A stretch of 64,000 bases of DNA from Exiguobacterium mexicanum (GTDB lineage: Bacteria > Bacillota > Bacilli > Exiguobacteriales > Exiguobacteriaceae): assembly GCF_005960665.1 (NCBI RefSeq), contig NZ_CP040676.1:940501-1004500 (forward strand). The letters run 5' to 3'. A model generated the notes under the pieces. That model had not been told where the DNA came from and searched no databases. It saw nothing but the letters and a program-made list of their open reading frames with translations. The translations under genes and the position numbers were made by a program. This document shows positions 54,369-64,000 of this stretch, piece by piece (position 1 is the stretch's first letter; every line of letters starts with the position of its first letter).

Positions 54369-54809
54369 ATGGATGGACTTTTGGTACTACTCCTCGCCGC
54401 ATTCGGGATCGCTTCGGCGGTCATGAAGCGGATGGAGAAATCATCTTCTACTGGAGAACGGCCGCCGAGTACGGATTTGAAACGCTATCTCGATACGGTC
54501 GGTGACATGATGAAAGAAGTCGAGGCGACATTTGACGAGCCGCGCGATGGCAAGGAAAAACCGACGCCGCAAAAACTGCGTCGTCGTGTCGCTGCCCCAG
54601 CTGAATCAAGAGAGTCTCAGCCGCCGCGCCGGCGGGAAGAATTACCGCACGTGAGTGCGCAGTTCGAACAGACGGTCAAGATTCCGCCGATTTCGGAGGC
54701 AACCGAGTCGCGGCCGCAACCGCAACCGCGCATGTCGATGAAGCAAGTTCGGCAAGCTGTCGTTTGGAGTGAAATTTTGCAGCCGCCGGTGTCGAAACGC
54801 CGTCGCTAA
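54369..54809 (+). CDS. Hypothetical membrane-anchored protein in the floA operon
   Basis: 146 residues, family not recognised; it takes the position of yqfB. One N-terminal membrane segment (MDGLLVLLLAAFGIASAVM) is followed by a hydrophilic, probably disordered region rich in Pro, Arg, Glu and Ser (PPRRREELPHV; RPQPQPRMS) and a short conserved-looking C-terminus, MKQVRQAVVWSEILQPP. ATG 54369 has GAGTGAT upstream; a GTG at 54360 overlaps the floA stop. By position it may bind FloA or NfeD at the membrane; that is inference. Confidence 0.75.
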   Translation: MDGLLVLLLAAFGIASAVMKRMEKSSSTGERPPSTDLKRYLDTVGDMMKEVEATFDEPRDGKEKPTPQKLRRRVAAPAESRESQPPRRREELPHVSAQFEQTVKIPPISEATESRPQPQPRMSMKQVRQAVVWSEILQPPVSKRRR

Positions 54810-54812
54810 GCC

Positions 54813-54845
54813 TGAAGCAGTGACATTGAGTCACTGCTTCTTTTT
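54813..54845 (+). terminator. Terminator of the floA operon
   Basis: Perfect 11-pair stem (54813-54823 with 54829-54839), five-base loop, T-run. Confidence 0.93.
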
Positions 54846-54937
54846 GTGGCCAAAACGGACGGTCTTTCTTTCACGAACGGCTTGATAGTGCTAAAGTAAA
54901 GAAGGAACAATCTACTGATGGGGAGGAGAAACAACCA

Positions 54938-55900
54938 TTGATTATGACTGATAAGATACCGTTCGTCATGGAACATGCGAACGAAGCACAGGCACTCCTC
55001 GGGCCGAAAGACGAGGTTTTTCACGCTATCGAGGCAGAACTCGCGGTCGCACTCACTCCTCGTGGAGAAGAATTGATCATTCAGGCCGATACTGCTGACA
55101 CACTTGAATTGACGAAAACCGTCATCAAGACGCTACAACAGCTTGTCAAAAAAGGGGCTCGCTTGAACGAGAGTGATGCCATCAGCGTGATTCAACATAT
55201 CAAGGTCGGCAAAGGCGATGAACTGCTCGAGCATTATGAGCGGGTCGTCTTCACGACGAACAAAGGCAAACCGATCCGGGCGAAGACAGTCGGACAAAGC
55301 CGCTACGTTCGTGCCATTGAAAAACGCGATCTTGTCTTCGGAATCGGGCCGGCCGGGACCGGAAAGACCTATCTGGCCGTCGTTTTGGCAGCACGGGCAT
55401 TGAAAGAAGGACAAGTCAAACGTATTATTTTGACGCGTCCAGCCGTCGAAGCAGGGGAAAACTTGGGTTTCTTGCCAGGTGACTTGAAAGAGAAAGTCGA
55501 TCCATACTTACGTCCGCTCTATGACGCCTTGTTTGACGTCTATGGCGTCGAGCAGACGAATCGGTTGCTCGAACGTGGCACAATCGAAGTCGCCCCGCTC
55601 GCCTATATGCGAGGACGCACGCTTGAAGATGCGTTCGTCATTTTAGATGAGGCGCAGAACACGACGAAAGAGCAGATGAAAATGTTCTTGACGCGACTCG
55701 GTTTCGGGTCGAAAATGGTCGTCACCGGCGACTTGACGCAAGTGGATTTACCTAAAGGGAAGGCGTCAGGTCTTCAAGAGGCGTTACACCTGCTCGAGCG
55801 AGTCGAAGGGATTCATTTCGAACACTTCACGTCGTCCGATGTCGTTCGACATCCGCTCGTCAAGAAAATTATTAACGCCTATAGTACCGAACTCACATAA
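54938..55900 (+). CDS. phoH: PhoH-like ATPase
   Basis: 320 residues. A PhoH/PhoL-type ATPase of the RNA-related superfamily, often next to ybeY and implicated in RNA maturation. An N-terminal KH-like part (about 30-90) precedes the ATPase with Walker A GIGPAGTGKTYLA (about 135), LTRPAVEAGENLGFLPGDL, and Walker B FVILDEAQNTT. TTG 54938 has GAGGAG 9 bases upstream; ATG 54944 is possible. First of phoH-pgpH-ybeY-dgkA-era-recO. Confidence 0.94.
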   Translation: MIMTDKIPFVMEHANEAQALLGPKDEVFHAIEAELAVALTPRGEELIIQADTADTLELTKTVIKTLQQLVKKGARLNESDAISVIQHIKVGKGDELLEHYERVVFTTNKGKPIRAKTVGQSRYVRAIEKRDLVFGIGPAGTGKTYLAVVLAARALKEGQVKRIILTRPAVEAGENLGFLPGDLKEKVDPYLRPLYDALFDVYGVEQTNRLLERGTIEVAPLAYMRGRTLEDAFVILDEAQNTTKEQMKMFLTRLGFGSKMVVTGDLTQVDLPKGKASGLQEALHLLERVEGIHFEHFTSSDVVRHPLVKKIINAYSTELT

Positions 55901-55918
55901 CAAAAAGGGGGGGCACTG

Positions 55919-58000
55919 ATGCAGCAAGCACGTCATTGGACGGTCGCGACAATCTCCGTCCTCTTTTTTCTCATTCTAGGCGCGATTCTCTATTTTACGG
56001 TGCGCCCATCGATTATTAGCGTCGAACCGCTCGGGATTGCCGAACAGGATATCCGCTCGCCCATCACGGTCGAGGACCGAACGGCGACGGAACGGTTGCA
56101 ACAAGAAGCCGTCAATGGCGTCGGTAGTCAATTTTCGCTCCGACGCGAGTTTGCCGATCAACAAATCGCCAAAGTCGAGCAATTGTTCGCGGCGTTCGAG
56201 GAGACGGAAGAAGAGACCGAACTCTCGGATATTAAGAACCGGTTGAACTCGACCGAAGTGAATGGCTTTCTCGGTGACGACGAGTTGAATCTATTGCTCG
56301 AGGCGAGTGAGAACACGCGTCGAACGGTCGAAGACGTCACCGTGACGGCGCTCCAAGAAGTAATGGGCAACCGCATCGAGACGAGCTCACAGTCGATTTC
56401 AGAAGCGAGAGACCGGGCCGAGACGCTCGTCGACCAATCCCCGCTCTCACTCGAGTTCCGGGCCATCGCCAACAGCCTGAGCGATCAATTGATCGTCCCG
56501 AACTACGTGTTCGACTCTGAGGCGACGCGCGAGAAAGAACAGCAGGCGCTCGACGCGGTCGAGCCGGTCATCATCCAAGAAGGACAATTGCTCGTCAATC
56601 AAGGCGAGGTCGTGACACGTGAGATTTATCGGAAGCTCGAATTGACCGGTGCGATCGACCCGAACCGTTCGTTCGCACCGCTGTTCGGGGCTTACTTACT
56701 GAGCGGACTGTTGACGACCGGATTTCTGTTCATGTTGATCCGGTCGAAGATTCAACAGTTGTTGCTTCGTCCTAAAATTTTGATTACCGTTTACGGGTTG
56801 TTACTGCTTCAACTCGGCATCTTTTTCGGGGTCGGCTATATCGGCATCGAGTTTACGACGTACGCATACGTGCTCGCACCGACGGCGTTCGTTGTCCTCT
56901 TGCTCCGTATCCTTGTCGATGAGCGGGTCGCGCTCGCCTCGGCACTCATTACGATGATCGCCGGATCGATCGTGGCGAGTTTCGGGCAAAACACGAGCTT
57001 CATGACGGTCGTCTATTTTGCGACCGGTAGTTTCCTGGCTGTCTTCCTCGTCGAACCGAAGATTCAGCGGAAACGCTTATTCTTGTCAGGTGTCTTGCTC
57101 GGCATCATCAACATCATTATGGTGCTCGCGCTCTTGTTTCTGCGTAACACGGTAGTGACATGGGAGATGGTCGCGTATCTGTCAGGCTTCGCGATCACGA
57201 GTGCCCTGTTATCAATCGTGCTCACGTTCGGCTTCCTGCCGTTCCTCGAGCCGTGGTTCGGCGTCTTGTCATCGGGTCGCTTGATCGAATTGATGAGCCC
57301 GACGCACCCGCTGTTGCGGAAATTGTTGATGGAGGCACCGGGTACGTATCATCACAGCATGATGGTCGCCAACCTGGCTGAATCGGCTTGCGAGGCGATC
57401 GGCGCCGACGGACTGCTCGCACGGGTCGCTAGTTATTACCATGATCTTGGGAAGACCGAGCGGCCGCTCCACTTCATCGAGAACCAACAGAGCGGCGTCA
57501 ACCCGCACGACCGGCTCACGCCGGAAGAATCGGCCGACATCATCATGGCCCATCCGTATGACGGTGCTGATCTGTTGCGCCGCTACAAGCTACCGAAAGA
57601 AATCATCGATATCGCCGAGCAACATCACGGCACGTCATTGTTGAAGTTCTTTTATGTGAAAGCGAAAGAGACACGAGATGTCACTGAGTCGCGCTTCCGT
57701 TACCCGGGACCGAAACCGCAGACGCGCGAGGCGGCGGTCGTCATGATCGTCGATTCGATTGAGGCGGCGGTAAGGTCACAGAAGCAGCCGACACCAGAAC
57801 GGATCCGGCAACTCGTCAGCGCGATCATCCGTGACAAGTTGCAAGACGGACAGTTCGAAGACTGCGAGTTGACGACGAAAGAAGTATGGCGGGTCGGGGA
57901 GAGCGCGTGTGAGACGTTGACCGGCTTGTTCCATGAACGGATCGAGTACCCAGAACTGAAGAAAGAAGGCGAATTACATGCAAATCATTTCGAACGATGA
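55919..58000 (+). CDS. pgpH: Cyclic-di-AMP phosphodiesterase PgpH (7TM-HD)
   Basis: 693 residues. Degrades c-di-AMP at the membrane. An N-terminal anchor (about 8-28) and a large extracellular 7TMR-HDED domain (about 30-260) are followed by seven membrane helices (about 262-450) and a cytosolic HD domain with YHHSMMVANLAESACEAIG, YYHDLGKTERP (HD pair) and EQHHGTSLLKFFY. Matches YqfF of Bacillus in order and length. Overlaps ybeY by 23 bases. Confidence 0.95.
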   Translation: MQQARHWTVATISVLFFLILGAILYFTVRPSIISVEPLGIAEQDIRSPITVEDRTATERLQQEAVNGVGSQFSLRREFADQQIAKVEQLFAAFEETEEETELSDIKNRLNSTEVNGFLGDDELNLLLEASENTRRTVEDVTVTALQEVMGNRIETSSQSISEARDRAETLVDQSPLSLEFRAIANSLSDQLIVPNYVFDSEATREKEQQALDAVEPVIIQEGQLLVNQGEVVTREIYRKLELTGAIDPNRSFAPLFGAYLLSGLLTTGFLFMLIRSKIQQLLLRPKILITVYGLLLLQLGIFFGVGYIGIEFTTYAYVLAPTAFVVLLLRILVDERVALASALITMIAGSIVASFGQNTSFMTVVYFATGSFLAVFLVEPKIQRKRLFLSGVLLGIINIIMVLALLFLRNTVVTWEMVAYLSGFAITSALLSIVLTFGFLPFLEPWFGVLSSGRLIELMSPTHPLLRKLLMEAPGTYHHSMMVANLAESACEAIGADGLLARVASYYHDLGKTERPLHFIENQQSGVNPHDRLTPEESADIIMAHPYDGADLLRRYKLPKEIIDIAEQHHGTSLLKFFYVKAKETRDVTESRFRYPGPKPQTREAAVVMIVDSIEAAVRSQKQPTPERIRQLVSAIIRDKLQDGQFEDCELTTKEVWRVGESACETLTGLFHERIEYPELKKEGELHANHFER

Positions 58001-58454
58001 GCACGGGTTGTTGACCGATGCTCAAGTCGAGCTCGTCGAATCTATTTTGATGCACGCAGCGCTCGAAGAGGACATTGAAGAACCGAGCGAACTGTCGGTC
58101 ACCTTTTTGACGAACGACGAGATTCAAGCAATCAATCGGGAATGGCGCGGGAAAGATGCGCCGACCGACGTGATCAGTTTTGCTTTTGACGAGATGGGCG
58201 AAGAAGAGATGGATTTCATGCTCGATGAAGACGAGCCTCGTCTCCTTGGCGATTTACTCATCTCGGTCGATCGTTGCCGCGAACAGGCGGCCGACTATGG
58301 CCACTCGTTCGAACGAGAACTCGGATTTTTGGCCATTCATGGCTTCTTACATCTCCTCGGCTATGATCACATGACGCCTGAGGAAGAAGCGGAGATGACG
58401 GCGCGCCAAGAACAAGTGCTCGCTCACTTCGAGCTGAAACGAGGCGAAGTGTGA
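57978..58454 (+). CDS. ybeY: Endoribonuclease YbeY
   Basis: 158 residues. A zinc-dependent RNase for 16S rRNA 3'-end maturation and ribosome quality control. The metal site [11 protein letters not shown] (HX3HX5H) is near residue 117; [19 protein letters not shown] is the conserved middle motif. The gene overlaps pgpH at its start and dgkA at its end. Confidence 0.96.
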   Translation: MQIISNDEHGLLTDAQVELVESILMHAALEEDIEEPSELSVTFLTNDEIQAINREWRGKDAPTDVISFAFDEMGEEEMDFMLDEDEPRLLGDLLISVDRCREQAADYGHSFERELGFLAIHGFLHLLGYDHMTPEEEAEMTARQEQVLAHFELKRGEV

Positions 58455-58801
58455 AACCGTTCTGGTTCGCCGTGCACGGCATCGTGCACGCAGTGCGGAC
58501 CGAACGCAACATGCTGATTCATCTCGCATCGAGCCTGCTCGTCGTCGTATTTGCCTGGTGGCTCCCAACGACGAAACTCGAGAACTTGATTCTGTTCGGT
58601 TGGGTCGTACTCGTCATCGCGCTCGAGCTGATGAACACGGCAGTCGAGCGCACGGTCGACCTCGTCACGAAAGACATCAAACCGTTAGCGAAGCAAGCGA
58701 AAGACGTCGCAGCCGGATCAGTGCTCGTTGCCGCCATCGGGGCCGCCATCACGGCACTTTTCATTTTTGGCCCTTATGTAATCGACAAATTCGTTATATG
58801 A
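58451..58801 (+). CDS. dgkA: Undecaprenol/diacylglycerol kinase DgkA
   Basis: 116 residues with three membrane helices. In Gram-positives this family phosphorylates undecaprenol. The family motif is [15 protein letters not shown] near residue 57, with [21 protein letters not shown] after it. GTG start overlapping the ybeY stop by four bases. In Bacillus subtilis cdd follows; here era comes next. Confidence 0.94.
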   Translation: MKPFWFAVHGIVHAVRTERNMLIHLASSLLVVVFAWWLPTTKLENLILFGWVVLVIALELMNTAVERTVDLVTKDIKPLAKQAKDVAAGSVLVAAIGAAITALFIFGPYVIDKFVI

Positions 58802-58836
58802 TTGAACGTATTGGAAATTTAGAAAGCAGGTGCACT

Positions 58837-59745
58837 ATGTATCAAGAAGATTTTAAATCAGGGTTTGTGTCCATCATCGGTCGTCCGAACGTCGGGAAAT
58901 CGACGTTCTTGAATCGGGTCATCGGACAAAAGATTGCCATCATGTCAGACAAGCCGCAGACGACGCGCAACAAGGTCCAAGGTGTATATACGACGGATGA
59001 TTCGCAAATCATCTTTATCGACACGCCAGGGATTCATAAGCCGAAACACCGTCTCGGCGATTTCATGATGAAAGTCGCGACGAACGCACTCCGTGAAGTC
59101 GACGCGATCCTCTTCATGGTCAACGTCACGGAACCGCGCGGCGCCGGCGATGAGTTCATCATCGAGAAGTTAAAAGGGCTCGATACGCCAATCATCCTCG
59201 TCATGAACAAAATCGATTTGATTCATCCGGACGAGATTCCGGCTGTCATCGAGCAGTATACGAACCAACTCGATTTCGCGGCGTACGTCCCGATCTCGGC
59301 ACTTCAGGGCAATAACGTCGAACCGCTCCTTAAAGAAATCAAAAAGTTGCTCCCGGAAGGACCGATGTATTACCCGGCCGACCAAGTGACCGACCACCCG
59401 GAACGGTTCATCATCTCTGAATTGATTCGCGAGAAAGTGCTCCATAAGACGCGTGATGAAGTGCCGCACTCAATCGCGGTCGCCATCGAATCGATCAAGA
59501 AACGGGAAAACTCGGAAATGATTGATGTCGAGGCCGTGATCATGGTCGAGCGTGATTCGCAAAAAGGAATCGTCATCGGCAAAAAAGGTGCGATGCTCCG
59601 CGAAATCGGGACAGAAGCACGCCACGACATCGAGGCGCTCCTCGGGACAAAAGTGTATTTGAACCTATGGGTGAAAGTGCAAAAAGATTGGCGTAACAAG
59701 ATGGGTCAACTCCGCGACCTCGGTTTCCGCGACGACGAGTATTAA
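58837..59745 (+). CDS. era: GTPase Era
   Basis: 302 residues. A GTPase that binds 16S rRNA near the 3' end during 30S assembly. G1 is GRPNVGKST (about 14), G3 DTPGIHKP, G4 NKIDLI; the C-terminal KH domain has [18 protein letters not shown] 58837 has CAGGTG upstream; the same frame is open far upstream into dgkA but those starts are not used. recO starts 3 bases downstream. Confidence 0.97.
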   Translation: MYQEDFKSGFVSIIGRPNVGKSTFLNRVIGQKIAIMSDKPQTTRNKVQGVYTTDDSQIIFIDTPGIHKPKHRLGDFMMKVATNALREVDAILFMVNVTEPRGAGDEFIIEKLKGLDTPIILVMNKIDLIHPDEIPAVIEQYTNQLDFAAYVPISALQGNNVEPLLKEIKKLLPEGPMYYPADQVTDHPERFIISELIREKVLHKTRDEVPHSIAVAIESIKKRENSEMIDVEAVIMVERDSQKGIVIGKKGAMLREIGTEARHDIEALLGTKVYLNLWVKVQKDWRNKMGQLRDLGFRDDEY

Positions 59746-59748
59746 GCC

Positions 59749-60498
59749 ATGTTGCAAAAGGTCACGGGAATCGTCATTCGGACGGTCAATTACGGGGAGT
59801 CGAACAAAGTCGTCACGTTGTTCACCGAAGAGCTCGGAAAAGTCGCCGTCATGGCACGAGGGGCGAAAAAGCCGGGCAGCCGTCTGCATGCGTCGAGCCA
59901 GCCTTTCGTCGAGGCGGTGTATATTTTCCCGGCGAGCCGTGGCCTCGGTCAACTGAAGTCGTCGGATGTGATCACGTCCTATCCGGAAATCCGGAAAGAC
60001 GTCGAGCGCATGGCGTACGCCATGTACTGGCTCGAGCTCGTCGACCGCACCGTCGAGGACCGCGTCCCGAACCGCCCGCTCTATCGCATCTTGAACGACG
60101 CCCTGCAGGCGCTCAATGCAGGGATGGACCCGGATGTGATCACGCACCACTTTGAACTGCGCATTTTGCACTTGCTCGGGGTCGCACCCGTTTTGACCGG
60201 GTGCATCCGTTGCAACGATGTGACCGACCCGATGTATTTTTCAGTGGCGGCCGGTGGTTTTCTTTGCTCGCGTCACCAAGAAGAAGGGTCGGCCCGCATG
60301 AGCGAACGTCTAGCGAAGCTCCTCTATTTGATGAGCCGACACGAGCTGTCCGAATTCAGTAACGTCCCGCTCACAAAAGAGACGCGGATTCTGCTCAGGC
60401 AGCTGTTCGACGCCTATATGGAATCATACAGTGGCTTGCGGCTGAAGACGAAACGTGTCCTCGATCAAATGCAGCGCCTTTACTTGAACGATGATTGA
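59749..60498 (+). CDS. recO: DNA repair protein RecO
   Basis: 249 residues. RecFOR mediator that loads RecA on SSB-coated DNA. An N-terminal OB-fold (VTGIVIRTVNYGESNKVVTLFTEE-type start) precedes a helical domain with the zinc-site cysteines in TGCIRCND and GGFLCSRH. Last gene of the phoH-recO cluster; the glyQ promoter overlaps its stop codon. Confidence 0.95.
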   Translation: MLQKVTGIVIRTVNYGESNKVVTLFTEELGKVAVMARGAKKPGSRLHASSQPFVEAVYIFPASRGLGQLKSSDVITSYPEIRKDVERMAYAMYWLELVDRTVEDRVPNRPLYRILNDALQALNAGMDPDVITHHFELRILHLLGVAPVLTGCIRCNDVTDPMYFSVAAGGFLCSRHQEEGSARMSERLAKLLYLMSRHELSEFSNVPLTKETRILLRQLFDAYMESYSGLRLKTKRVLDQMQRLYLNDD

Positions 60499-60746
60499 CT
60501 TTTTCGACAAGATTCGATACCATAATCTACGATTAGACAAATGAAATAGCGTGCGCAATGAAGGAAACGAGTAGCTTTTACGCCATGGGTACAGCGAGTT
60601 CGGGGAGGTGGGAGCCGAACGCCAGGGGGAAGTGAATGGCAATTCCGGAGCGCCCACAATCCAAAGAGTGGCCTCATCTCGAGGCAAGTAGGGTGGAACC
60701 GCGGGTAATCCCGTCCCTATGTGCATGGCACATAGGGGCGTTTTTT
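60495..60746 (+). promoter_or_regulatory. Promoter and T-box leader of glyQS
   Basis: TTGACT at 60495-60500, 17 bases, TACCAT at 60518-60523 precede a T-box RNA. The specifier is GGC (Gly) at 60638-60640, with GGAA...AGTA on the 5' side pairing to TTCC after it. The T-box core AGGGTGGAACCGCG is at 60690-60703, and the terminator has a 13-pair stem (60712-60724 with 60728-60740) and six T. Expected ligand: uncharged tRNA-Gly. Confidence 0.95.
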
Positions 60747-60776
60747 GTCGTTTCAATACTTTTGGAGGTGTCACAT

Positions 60777-61679
60777 ATGAAGCACATGACCGTGCAAGAA
60801 ATTATTTTGACGTTACAAAATTTCTGGGCGTCGAAAGGCTGCTTGACAATGCAAGCGTATGACGTTGAGAAAGGGGCCGGTACGATGAACCCGATGACGT
60901 TCTTACGGAGTCTCGGACCAGAGCCGTGGAACGTCTGTTACACGGAGCCATCACGTCGTCCGGCGGATGGACGGTACGGTGAAAACCCGAACCGTTTGTA
61001 TCAGCATCATCAGTTCCAAGTCATCATGAAGCCGTCACCGAGCAACATCCAAGAGCTTTACTTAGAAAGTTTAGAGTTGATCGGAATCAATCCGCTCGAG
61101 CACGATATCCGTTTCGTCGAAGACAACTGGGAAAACCCGACGTTCGGCGCGGCCGGTCTAGGTTGGGAAGTTTGGTTGAACGGGATGGAGATCACCCAGT
61201 TCACGTATTTCCAACAAGTCGGTGGTATCGAGTGTGACCCGATCGCCGTCGAGATCACATACGGTCTCGAACGTCTCGCGTCGTACATCCAAGAAGTCGA
61301 GAGCGTGTTTGACCTCGTCTGGACGGACGGATTCAAGTATGGGGACATCTTCTACCAGCCCGAGTATGAACACTCAAAATATACGTTCGAACTTTCAGAC
61401 GTCGACATGTTGTTCACGTTGTTCGATACGTACGAAAAAGAAGCGAAGCGTGCCCTTGACGAGAACCTCGTCTTCCCGGCTTACGACTATATCCTCAAAT
61501 GTTCGCATACGTTCAACCTACTCGATGCGAAAGGCGCCATCTCGGTGACGGAACGGACCGGTTTCATCCAACGTGTCCGCAACATGTCCCGTGCGTGTGC
61601 TGCCAAATTTATCGAAGAGCGGGAACGTCTCGGTTTCCCACTTTTGAACCAAGAGAAAGCAGGTGCCCTTGATGCGTGA
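60777..61679 (+). CDS. glyQ: Glycyl-tRNA synthetase alpha subunit
   Basis: 300 residues, alpha chain of the alpha2beta2 bacterial GlyRS, carrying the class II active site. Marks: [58 protein letters not shown]-type segment and ARNMSR-like end. ATG 60777 has GGAGG 8 bases upstream; the frame is open back to 60636 through the T-box terminator, which is not coding. glyS overlaps its end by 8 bases. Confidence 0.98.
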   Translation: MKHMTVQEIILTLQNFWASKGCLTMQAYDVEKGAGTMNPMTFLRSLGPEPWNVCYTEPSRRPADGRYGENPNRLYQHHQFQVIMKPSPSNIQELYLESLELIGINPLEHDIRFVEDNWENPTFGAAGLGWEVWLNGMEITQFTYFQQVGGIECDPIAVEITYGLERLASYIQEVESVFDLVWTDGFKYGDIFYQPEYEHSKYTFELSDVDMLFTLFDTYEKEAKRALDENLVFPAYDYILKCSHTFNLLDAKGAISVTERTGFIQRVRNMSRACAAKFIEERERLGFPLLNQEKAGALDA

Positions 61680-63726
61680 CCTTTTATTAGAAATCGGACT
61701 TGAAGAATTACCAGCTCAATACGTCCTCCGTTCGGAGAAACAATTGGCAGAGCGTGTGACCGCCTTCTTGACGGACGCCCGTGTCCAGTTCGGGACATTG
61801 ACCGTCTATTCAACACCGCGCCGTCTCGCCGTTCTTGTCAAAGACGTCGAAGAGAAGCAACAAGACTTGACGGAGACGCTTCGCGGGCCGGCGAAAAAGA
61901 TCGCTCAAGACGCTGAAGGAAACTGGTCGAAAGCAGCCGCTGGGTTTGCCCGTGGCCGCGGTCTCTCGGTCGACGACTTGTACTTCGCTGAAGAGAAAGG
62001 TGTCGAGTACGTGTTCGCAGACCGTCACGAGTCAGGTCAGGCGACGAGCACGCTGCTTCCGGCACTCGAAGACGTCGTCCGTGGTATGACGTTCCCGAAA
62101 AACATGAAGTGGGGCACGAGCAGTCTCCGCTACATGCGTCCGATTCGTTGGCTCGTCGCGTTATTCGGTGCCGAGCAAATCGATTTTGAAATCGAAGGCG
62201 TAAAGACAGGAAACGTGACACGTGGTCACCGCTTCTTGAGTAAAGGTGACGTCACGATCGCCGAGCCGGCCGCCTACGCCGAGACGCTCGAACGTGAATT
62301 CGTCGTCGCGTCATATGAAGACCGAAAGGCCCGCATCGAACGTCAAATCGACGAGTTGGCTTCTGAGCAAGGGTGGACGGTTCCGCTCGACGCGTCGTTG
62401 CTCGAGGAAGTGACAAACCTCGTCGAATGGCCGACTGCGCTGTTCGGTGAATTCGATGCAAGCTATCTCGAACTTCCGGAAGAAGTATTGATCACGACGA
62501 TGAAAGAACATCAGCGCTATTTCCCAGTTTATATCGGTGAAACGCTCAAAAACTATTTCGTGACCGTCCGTAACGGAAATGCTGAACACCTTCAAAACGT
62601 TGCCAAAGGGAACGAGAAGGTCATCCGGGCTCGCTTGGCAGATGCCGTCTTCTTCTATGAGGAAGACCAAAAGACGAAGATTGACGATCAACTCGTCCGT
62701 CTCGACCGCATCGTCTTCCATGAGAAGTTGGGGACGACGGGAGACAAGGTCCGTCGGGTGGAACAACTCGCCGGAACGCTGGCGCCATTGTTCAATGCGG
62801 ATGCAACCAAAGTCGCCCGGGCTGGAGCTATCCATAAGTTCGACCTCGTCAGCCAAATGGTGTATGAGTTCACAGAACTCCAAGGGGTGATGGGTGAGAA
62901 GTATGCGCTCCAACAAGGTGAGGACAAAGAAGTGGCCGCAGCCATCCGTGAACACTATATGCCACGCTTTGCGGGCGACGCGTCACCATCGACGCCAACG
63001 GGTGCGGTTCTCGCACTCGCCGATAAATTGGATTCGATCGCTGCATTCTTCGGAATCGGCATGATTCCGAGCGGTTCGCAAGACCCGTTCGCGCTTCGTC
63101 GTCAAGCCCAAGGGGTCGTCCAAATTCTAGCGGATTGGAAGATTGCGCTCCCACTCGACAAATTACTTTCACAAGTTGTCGATTCGCAACTTCAGGCAGG
63201 ACTTTATGATGCCGATAAAGAACAAGTCAAGGCGCAACTAAAAGACTTCTTCATGCTTCGCCTGAAGTATCGTCTCCAAGAACGGCAAGTCCGTTATGAC
63301 GTCATCGACGCCGTATTAACGACAGAGCTCGCCATCAACCGGCTCGATGCCCGAGCGGACGCGGTTCAAGCCATGCTCGCAAACGATGCGAAACTACTCA
63401 TTGAGCAATTGACGCGTGTCGTCAATATCGCCAAGAAAGGTGAGGCTGGAGAGGTCGATCCGGCATTGTTCGAAAACAAAGAAGAGAACGAACTCCATGT
63501 CGCCATCGAAGCGACGCTACCGGAAACGGAGCGAGCCGTCGAAAATGGGGATTATCATCAAGCGATCGCGTCATTGCGCGTATTGGAACAACCGATTAGC
63601 GCTTATTTCGAAAATACAATGGTCATGAGCGACGTTGAAGCGATTCGCGAGAACCGTCTGCGCGAGATGAAACGACTCGCCATGACAATCGAGAGCGTCG
63701 CCGACTTTAGCGCGCTCGTACTCTGA
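61672..63726 (+). CDS. glyS: Glycyl-tRNA synthetase beta subunit
   Basis: 684 residues, beta chain of GlyRS, needed for tRNA binding. It opens [17 protein letters not shown], has [20 protein letters not shown] near residue 144, EHQRYFPV, and an anticodon-binding DALR-like C-terminus. ATG 61672 has CAGGTG upstream; a GTG at 61663 is a less likely alternative. Second gene of glyQS. Confidence 0.98.
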   Translation: MRDLLLEIGLEELPAQYVLRSEKQLAERVTAFLTDARVQFGTLTVYSTPRRLAVLVKDVEEKQQDLTETLRGPAKKIAQDAEGNWSKAAAGFARGRGLSVDDLYFAEEKGVEYVFADRHESGQATSTLLPALEDVVRGMTFPKNMKWGTSSLRYMRPIRWLVALFGAEQIDFEIEGVKTGNVTRGHRFLSKGDVTIAEPAAYAETLEREFVVASYEDRKARIERQIDELASEQGWTVPLDASLLEEVTNLVEWPTALFGEFDASYLELPEEVLITTMKEHQRYFPVYIGETLKNYFVTVRNGNAEHLQNVAKGNEKVIRARLADAVFFYEEDQKTKIDDQLVRLDRIVFHEKLGTTGDKVRRVEQLAGTLAPLFNADATKVARAGAIHKFDLVSQMVYEFTELQGVMGEKYALQQGEDKEVAAAIREHYMPRFAGDASPSTPTGAVLALADKLDSIAAFFGIGMIPSGSQDPFALRRQAQGVVQILADWKIALPLDKLLSQVVDSQLQAGLYDADKEQVKAQLKDFFMLRLKYRLQERQVRYDVIDAVLTTELAINRLDARADAVQAMLANDAKLLIEQLTRVVNIAKKGEAGEVDPALFENKEENELHVAIEATLPETERAVENGDYHQAIASLRVLEQPISAYFENTMVMSDVEAIRENRLREMKRLAMTIESVADFSALVL

Positions 63727-63747
63727 CCAAACTTGAGGGGGTTGGCT

Positions 63748-64000
63748 ATGCAGCTGAATGAACGCCAACAGAAGATCGTTGAGATCGTCAGGGTCAATGG
63801 ACCGATCACGGGTGAGCAGATCGCGCAAGAGCTGTCGCTCACTCGCGCCACGCTCCGCCCGGACCTGGCCATCTTGACGATGACTGGAATACTAGAAGCC
63901 CGGCCACGTGTCGGCTACACGTTCGTCGGCAAACGAAACTCATCCCTGCTTCGGGAAAAATTGGATTCATTGACGGTCGGCGACTTCATGTCGTCCGCGA
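63748..64000 (+). CDS. ccpN: Transcriptional regulator CcpN (3' end missing)
   Basis: The first 84 residues are in the window. In Bacillus subtilis CcpN represses gluconeogenic genes (gapB, pckA). An N-terminal winged helix is visible (LNERQQKIVEIV, ITGEQIAQELSLTRATLRPDLAIL), then PRVGYTFVGK, and the lead into the first CBS domain (LTVGDFMS). GAGGGGG lies before the ATG. Location after glyS matches yqzB (ccpN) in Bacillus subtilis. Confidence 0.88.
   Translation, partial: MQLNERQQKIVEIVRVNGPITGEQIAQELSLTRATLRPDLAILTMTGILEARPRVGYTFVGKRNSSLLREKLDSLTVGDFMSSA

Noticed and set aside
60636-60776. N-terminal extension of glyQ
   Set aside because: The frame is open but runs through the T-box core and terminator; the GGAGG site and family start support ATG 60777.

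Overview
The window reads as chromosomal DNA of a non-spore-forming member of the Bacilli. Gene order follows the Bacillus subtilis chromosome in several long blocks: nrdR-dnaB-dnaI ... thrS ... infC-rpmI-rplT ... pheST; comEA-comEC-yqzM-holA-rpsT-lepA ... hemW-hrcA-grpE-dnaK-dnaJ-prmA-rsmE; and rpsU-yqeY-yqeZ-floA-phoH-pgpH-ybeY-dgkA-era-recO-glyQS-ccpN. Spore-specific genes expected in these blocks (gpr, spoIIP, yqfC, yqfD) are absent. The balanced base composition, heavy use of C/G-ending codons and this synteny fit Exiguobacterium or a close relative. The genus is an inference.

Layout. 1-5000: replication restart genes (nrdR end, dnaB, dnaI), then a T-box and thrS. 5000-6200: ypuA-like secreted protein and a small unknown gene. 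6200-10350: L20-type leader with infC-rpmI-rplT, then ysdA, a dimeric dUTPase, an M42 peptidase and a SpoU methylase. 10350-14060: T-box and pheST. 14097-18710 (minus strand): a lone PTS IIC-like transporter with a leader holding two short ORFs and a terminator, an IS3-family element that sits in the loop of a terminator, an alpha/beta hydrolase and RNase HIII. 18760-21270: an ECF-sigma promoter, a coiled-coil protein, an NfeD protein and flotillin FloT. 21340-24020: a BMP-type lipoprotein overlapping a chemoreceptor, behind a flagellar-sigma-like promoter. 24175-28940: competence DNA uptake (comEA, comEC), yqzM, holA, an acetyltransferase and rpsT. 29100-34500: lepA, then serC-serA-DUF1015. 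34566-42961: hemW, yktB, the CIRCE/HrcA heat-shock operon, prmA and rsmE. 43050-46715: a large subtilisin-like protease. 47045-50215: yrrT-luxS-mccA-mccB, which recycles S-ribosylhomocysteine to cysteine. 50340-52740: rarD, deoC, rpsU, yqeY. 52796-54810: a second NfeD/flotillin operon (FloA) with a matching ECF-type promoter. 54938-64000: phoH, pgpH, ybeY, dgkA, era, recO, a glycyl T-box, glyQS and the start of ccpN.

How it fits together. Most of the window is housekeeping: translation, replication, chaperones and RNA or ribosome maturation. Control is mainly RNA-based (three T-boxes and one ribosomal-protein leader) plus CIRCE. The accessory points of interest are the two flotillin operons sharing one promoter architecture, the lipoprotein/chemoreceptor pair, the DUF1015 protein attached to the serine pathway, the transporter with a possible leader-peptide attenuator, and the IS copy that split a terminator. 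Nothing in the window is clearly an unknown defence or mobile system. No tRNA, rRNA, CRISPR array or prophage was recognised.
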